Source: Nematostella vectensis
Taxonomy: Eukaryota; Cnidaria; Anthozoa; Actiniaria; Edwardsiidae
Direction of reading: 5' to 3'
Length of the DNA: 64,000 nt
Assembly: GCF_932526225.1 (NCBI RefSeq)
Contig: NC_064047.1
Span: 10,219,494 to 10,283,493 of the forward strand
The notes under the pieces are model-generated. The model was given only the letters and a program-made list of their open reading frames with translations, had not been told where the DNA came from and did not search any database. Position numbers and translations under genes: made by a program. This document shows positions 60,301-64,000 of the stretch, piece after piece (position 1 is the first letter of the stretch; each line of letters begins with the position of its first letter).

Positions 60301-63300
60301 GGAAAGCTCTTCCCACCCCTGGGCTCGAATTTGCAATAATCAGAACACTGCCAAGCTAAAGTCATTAATTATAAGTCTCTCGTAAAATTCCTTATCCCTG
60401 ATCCTAAGTTGGCTGGAATAAACTATTTTTGCACAGGTAACAAGACAGTTGTGTTTAGAGATTAATAAATTAGGATTTGCTCTCCACTCATGTTTTCGGT
60501 GCAAAATTTTAAATTTTGCGCTGTCCATAATCTAACGCATCTGCATAAATTATTATCGTGCTGTGATGAAAATGCTTGCATTTTAGAGCGCACACAGCTT
60601 GGTATAGCATTGTTTTACTATAAATAAAACCATTTTAGGTGGACAAGTATAGGAATGATATTTAATTAGGTTTAGAATATAAAATTTAAATTTAGCGCTC
60701 AGAGCAATTGTCCTGACATGTTGACTCATTGACGGCTGATTGATAACTGATTGATCTTGAGCCCGGGGGTGGGAGGAGCTTTCCCTTTTGAAACCGAACC
60801 TCGTGTTTAAGTTCGACAAGGTGCTAAGCACGGCTGCGTCAGCTGTGCTACAAGGCAAAAGAAGGACTCCTATTCATACGTCGAGCTGCTGATGTGCCAA
60901 ATCGAATGGCAAATTTGTTTCTGCTGTGACCTCTCGCAAGTGCCCTTGTTAGTCATACCTTTGTTATTGTTTTTATTAAATATTGGAAGCCACATAATGT
61001 ACTAAAATCTCAAAATAACCAACTAAAAATAACGTTTAATACTTTATTTACCAAATTCAATCGAAAATATCGCATTGGCTTCCCCAAATCAGCCGATGGA
61101 AATGGAAGCTTTTTCACACTTGGTACCTTGGTACGTCTGAATTGACGTCGAGCCTACAGTAAATGTTTTTGCGACAAATATGACTTTAGATTCGACACGG
61201 CACCAGCTGGACGAATGGGTCGGGCCAGGCTTCTATTCTCGCAGGTTTCTCTTGTACATAAAGCCGACACCGATATCTTGATATTATTTTCATCATAAAG
61301 ATGAACCCCCCTGCCCCCAGAGTAACTTAATCTTCCCCTTTCCTACAGTTAGAAGACTGGACAACCCAATCGATCCTCGAGAATCGAACTTATACCGTCG
61401 GCCGTTTCACCGTCACTACATCGGCTCCGGCAAAAAGCTCCGAAGAACAAACGAGCTCGACTGAGCAAATACGGGCTGAGGTCGAGCGATCATCGTCTTT
61501 CCGAAAAGGTAGTATAATCCCGAAGCGATCAATACTGCGTCGGATTTCCAGTCGAGAAGACCGCGAGCGCGACGTCGATTCGATTGATACGGACATGCTG
61601 AACCCGGATGTCGTATCTAAAGTGAAAACTATGCAGAAGAAAGGGCTGACGGGGAGTACCACGATAATGCCGGGGTACCACCTGAAGGACCAAAAGTACG
61701 ATAGCACAGATGGGAAAAACGAAAGACCTTCGGCAGACATTCGGAGAAGCGTCTCAGATCTGAGCGATGTAGCGCGTTTACGTCGAAATGGTTACAAGAA
61801 GACGGTATCGTTTACGATTGACGACGATATTGATTCGAACGAGTCGAATGACTTACCGGACACTTGCTCGCATTGTAGTAACGGCTCACGAGCCCACGAC
61901 AAGTCTCCTTTACTGCGGCGCCGAATAGACGCCGACGGCTTACGAAAGACTCTCGATTATATCCGAGATCTCGATGATTTTCGTTACGGCAAGTTGTCCT
62001 ATCCTTTGGACCCGGACAATTCTGAAGTGCCTGAGAATTTACGAGGAGTCTTCCAGAAGCTTGCCCAGAAATCAAGTACAGATAGGGTGGTCGGCAATCC
62101 AAGAAAAAAGGGGACTAGCGAAAACCCTTCCAGCCTTTCTAGTTTATTCAATCAACCGGAGACTTCAAAAGAAGTATCAGAACCTTGTGTTGCGTCAGCT
62201 GCCCCTACGGATCCCCCCAGGGGAGACGTTTCTCAACAGGGGAATCTTCGAACTTCATTAACACAGCTGAACCCAGATTGTCCACAAAGCGAATCTAAAG
62301 TTAGCGGACTAGAGAATGTGGCTTTTAGCGTGAGCAAAGAAGCAGACGACATAGAATTGCGACCACTTGACAATGTGCCCAACGGCTCAGAAAACGAGAC
62401 CGAGAGAGTCCCGGGCAATAGTAGTCAGTTGCCGGAAGTGGCCTCTAAACGCCCTGAAATATTGGATATGGAAGGTGCTAAGAATCCTGGTAATTCGCGA
62501 TTTAATGTAAAGCCAAGTGCATCTGGGGAGAGTGTGGTGACGGTCCAAAAGCTGCCGCGAAGATTCCAAGTATCAGTAAGTCAGATAGAAATTAAAGGGT
62601 AGTATCATGGAAAGAGCTTAGCAATAGCTCTCCGGCCCAGACACAATGAATTTTAGAATTATTCAGAATTTCATGAATTATTAAGTCTTTCTTTTCCTCC
62701 TTTTCCTTCATCCTGTTTATTTTCTTCTATAAACGCCTTCTACCTCCCCCGTCTCCTTTTCCTCCCCTTCTTTTCCCGTTCTTTTTCACCCCTTTTCGCC
62801 ACTACTTCTCCTCCTACGTTTTTATACGTCTACTACTTCTCCTTCGTTCCCCTTCTACGTTTTCGTTTCTCCTTTTTTTTCCTCTCATAATTATCATTCG
62901 CTCCCCTTGTACGTTTTTCTTCCTTCTCTTTCTCCTCTTCACGCCTTCCACTTCCCTTACTTTCCCTTTTCCATCTCGAATTTACTTGCTTTCTCACTTT
63001 ATTTCCTATGTGTTAATTTGTTTGTTGTTCTTTATTTTTAGCCAACATCCCCTGTTTCCAATAAAGATGAAAATCCCTCCAACGGCTCGACGGGGGCTCA
63101 GCGGAAACCATCTTCGGAGAAGTCTTGTTTTACCGACTCTAGCAGCCAAGCTAAGGATGACCCTACAGGACAAGCAAAACCAGTCACTCAGGACAAACAG
63201 GTCGAACCAGTTTCGCCGGATGATCAATCTAGACAAATACGAGCGAGCAGCTTTTGGGATTTTACGGATACAGATGAGCCCTCAGTAGAGACAAATGATG

Positions 63301-63416
63301 GTCAGCAGAGTAGCCAAGAAGTGCAGGCGCGATCTAAACACCCGTTGTCTCGGAATACTTCTGTGGAACAATTATTGGAGTTAGCTAAAGAGAACCCACG
63401 GGAAGTGTATTTATGA
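54388..63416 (+). CDS. Four-TM membrane protein, possibly bestrophin-like, 828 residues
   Basis: Nine exons keep phase throughout: 54388-54546, 54635-54695, 56641-56712, 58096-58197, 58582-58694, 59311-59417, 59597-59867, 61349-62575 and 63042-63416 (TGA). The N-terminus is basic (KSKRKGIRGWFYAFRKK). TM1 is about residues 56-75 and TM2 about 79-98 (ALFISPIIFPLAFSI). A cytosolic helical block follows with FQRREKVLEDLALFKG. TM3 is about 231-249 and TM4 about 258-276, then LDDPFDGISEDDINLG (279-294). Two TM pairs, RREKxLxxLAxFK and an acidic DDPF..DDI loop after the last TM resemble the bestrophin/YneE anion-channel architecture. I infer, but cannot prove, a channel role. Residues 296-828 are Ser/Arg/acidic-rich and disordered, with RRS and RKGS sites suited to kinases. 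No signal peptide is seen. Confidence 0.85.
55460..55692. repeat. Dispersed repeat of the GAGCGGGAGCATAAAATGG family
   Basis: Shares GTCAATCACCCACTCCT, TATTATTGACAATATTTGAA, AAATATCTTGCTTACTCGCC and GAGCGGGAGCATAAAATGG with 10080-10290. More decayed relatives lie at 21634-21815 and 61010-61150. In intron 2 of the four-TM gene. No TIRs identified. Confidence 0.65.
55795..56030. mobile_element. GCGCTTATT-rich element
   Basis: Repeated CCAATAAGCGCCCC and CCAATAAGTGCCCC words, ending CGGGCGCTTATTGGAAACA. The right part is an inverted match of the left repeats. Non-coding, in intron 2 of the four-TM gene. Confidence 0.5.
56739..56957. mobile_element. MITE with TTAA ends, copy 3
   Basis: TTAAAGCCGCATTGTCACC to GGTGACAATGCGGCTTTAA. 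It sits only about 26 bases after the donor of exon 3 of the four-TM gene, so it is tolerated very close to a splice site. Confidence 0.9.
57909..58044. mobile_element. MITE with about 42-bp inverted ends, ACCTGCTAGCAG
   Basis: Left ACCTGCTAGCAGAGCTTTTT then CCTGTTTGTTTCTATCAGTT. The right arm is the near-complement (AACTGATGGAAACAAACAGG, then AAAAGGCCCTGTTAGCAGGT). It is flanked by AGATAAT-like sequence on both sides. Intron 3 of the four-TM gene. Confidence 0.75.
58306..58477. mobile_element. Decayed TTAA MITE, copy 4
   Basis: The right part has AAACTGGTGTCATGACTGCT and CTTTAA, and the interior has TCAAAGAAACTTCC and TGAAATATTTTGAATGC words of the same family. The left terminus is no longer recognisable. 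Intron 4 of the four-TM gene. Confidence 0.5.
58773..58924. mobile_element. TIR element, TGTAGCAGG family, copy 3
   Basis: CAGAGCTGTAGCAGGCCTC at the left and CCCCTGCTATGGCCTTATG at the right. The interior has GGGGGGCACAATACAGAA, CCACACCCCTTCTGGTCATT and a G13 run. Matches 30837-30985. Intron 5 of the four-TM gene. Confidence 0.65.
59868..61348. other. Intron 7 of the four-TM gene
   Basis: About 1.5 kb. 61010-61150 is a decayed member of the 10080/55460 dispersed family. The inverted words CACGAGGTTC (60281) and GAACCTCGTG (60795) frame about 500 bases, compatible with a decayed element. The reading frame continues open for about 60 codons past the donor at 59867, giving an intron-retained product with a premature stop. 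Confidence 0.5.
62690..63000. repeat. Polypyrimidine (C/T) tract in the last intron
   Basis: Some 300 bases of almost pure pyrimidine with degenerate CTCCTTTTCCTCC and CTACGTTTT words. It precedes the exon 9 acceptor (63041) by about 40 bases, so the splice site has an exceptionally long pyrimidine tract. Confidence 0.75.
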
Positions 63417-64000
63417 TACAAAGAAACAAATTATGGCCGACTTACAATTTATAAGTGTGATTATGTACAGTACCATTGTAATTTTTATTTAATTAGGGAT
63501 ACATAAAAATGAAATCTTCGCTTGAATGTCGTCAAACGAATATTAATTGAACAGAAAGAATAGTTATATTTTGTTGAACTAGGGATAGAGTGATGTTTTC
63601 TATAGCTTTTTTCACCCTTTGAAAGTGTCATTTTAACATCCAGAGTAGATTGCGTGTTATATTGCTCTACCAGCACAAAGTTACATGAAAACGCAACACG
63701 ACAATTTAGATAATAACAAAGTTTGCAGCATCTTCAATTTTGCAATTCTCTATTTTAAGGTATTCATATGTAAACCTTTTTAATAGGCTTATGTTATATT
63801 CTAAATAAGTCATAACAGGTTTTTGACTCAAAACTTTCGTGATTTTATATTGTCTTTGTACATCTCGTTGAGTCTTCCTACCCCCGTGAAATGGCAACAA
63901 GAGTTCATTGATTGGTTAAAACCAGGAATATCAAGATTTAAGAAAATTATTTTATTAATATTCATATGAAAACTAGTATTATGCATGCGTAGAATGGATA
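63417..64000. other. 3' flank of the four-TM gene
   Basis: AT-rich sequence downstream of the TGA. No canonical AATAAA was seen in the window, and nothing else is recognisable. The transcript may end beyond 64000 or use a variant signal. Confidence 0.4.

Overview
The window looks like nuclear DNA of an anthozoan cnidarian, most like a sea anemone of the Nematostella type. It has spliceosomal introns with GT/AG borders, metazoan gene families (uronyl 2-O-sulfotransferase, paraoxonase, BAG and DNAJB co-chaperones, a class A GPCR relic), and very abundant tandem repeats and short TIR elements. The species is inferred, not proven. No prokaryotic operon, CRISPR array, tRNA or rRNA gene was recognised.

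Layout. 1-2930 is a 47-bp satellite. 3815-4279 is a collapsed GPCR pseudogene (TM1-TM2 joined to TM7). 4812-7600 holds a short hairpin, a 23/24-bp minisatellite, a 22-bp minisatellite and a GAT-rich microsatellite. 7654-9320 (+) carries the last three exons of a UST-like sulfotransferase. 9.3-14.3 kb is gene-poor and contains a diverged direct duplication, each copy with a perfect TGACGTCA. 14328-15149 (-) is a BAG-domain protein, head to head with a two-exon DNAJB (15904-19769, +); a heat-shock element and a TATA box lie just upstream of the DNAJB gene. 23449-27255 is an 18-bp satellite with higher-order structure that opens spurious ORFs of up to 624 codons. 27853-29421 (+) is an unidentified, probably real 522-residue ORF.

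31587-48711 (-) is a complete seven-exon paraoxonase gene. I reconstructed it from splice sites and phase; its introns are loaded with minisatellites and MITEs. 49059-52440 is a near-identical large inverted repeat (about 600-bp arms) surrounded by a 40-bp satellite present in both orientations. 54388-63416 (+) is a nine-exon gene for an 828-residue four-TM protein, possibly bestrophin-like, with a long disordered C-terminal tail.

Functionally, the clearest unit is the co-chaperone pair. DNAJB loads and activates Hsp70 and BAG promotes nucleotide release, and the two are divergently placed around one intergenic region with a heat-shock element. Most other open reading frames are products of tandem repeats or shadows of real exons.
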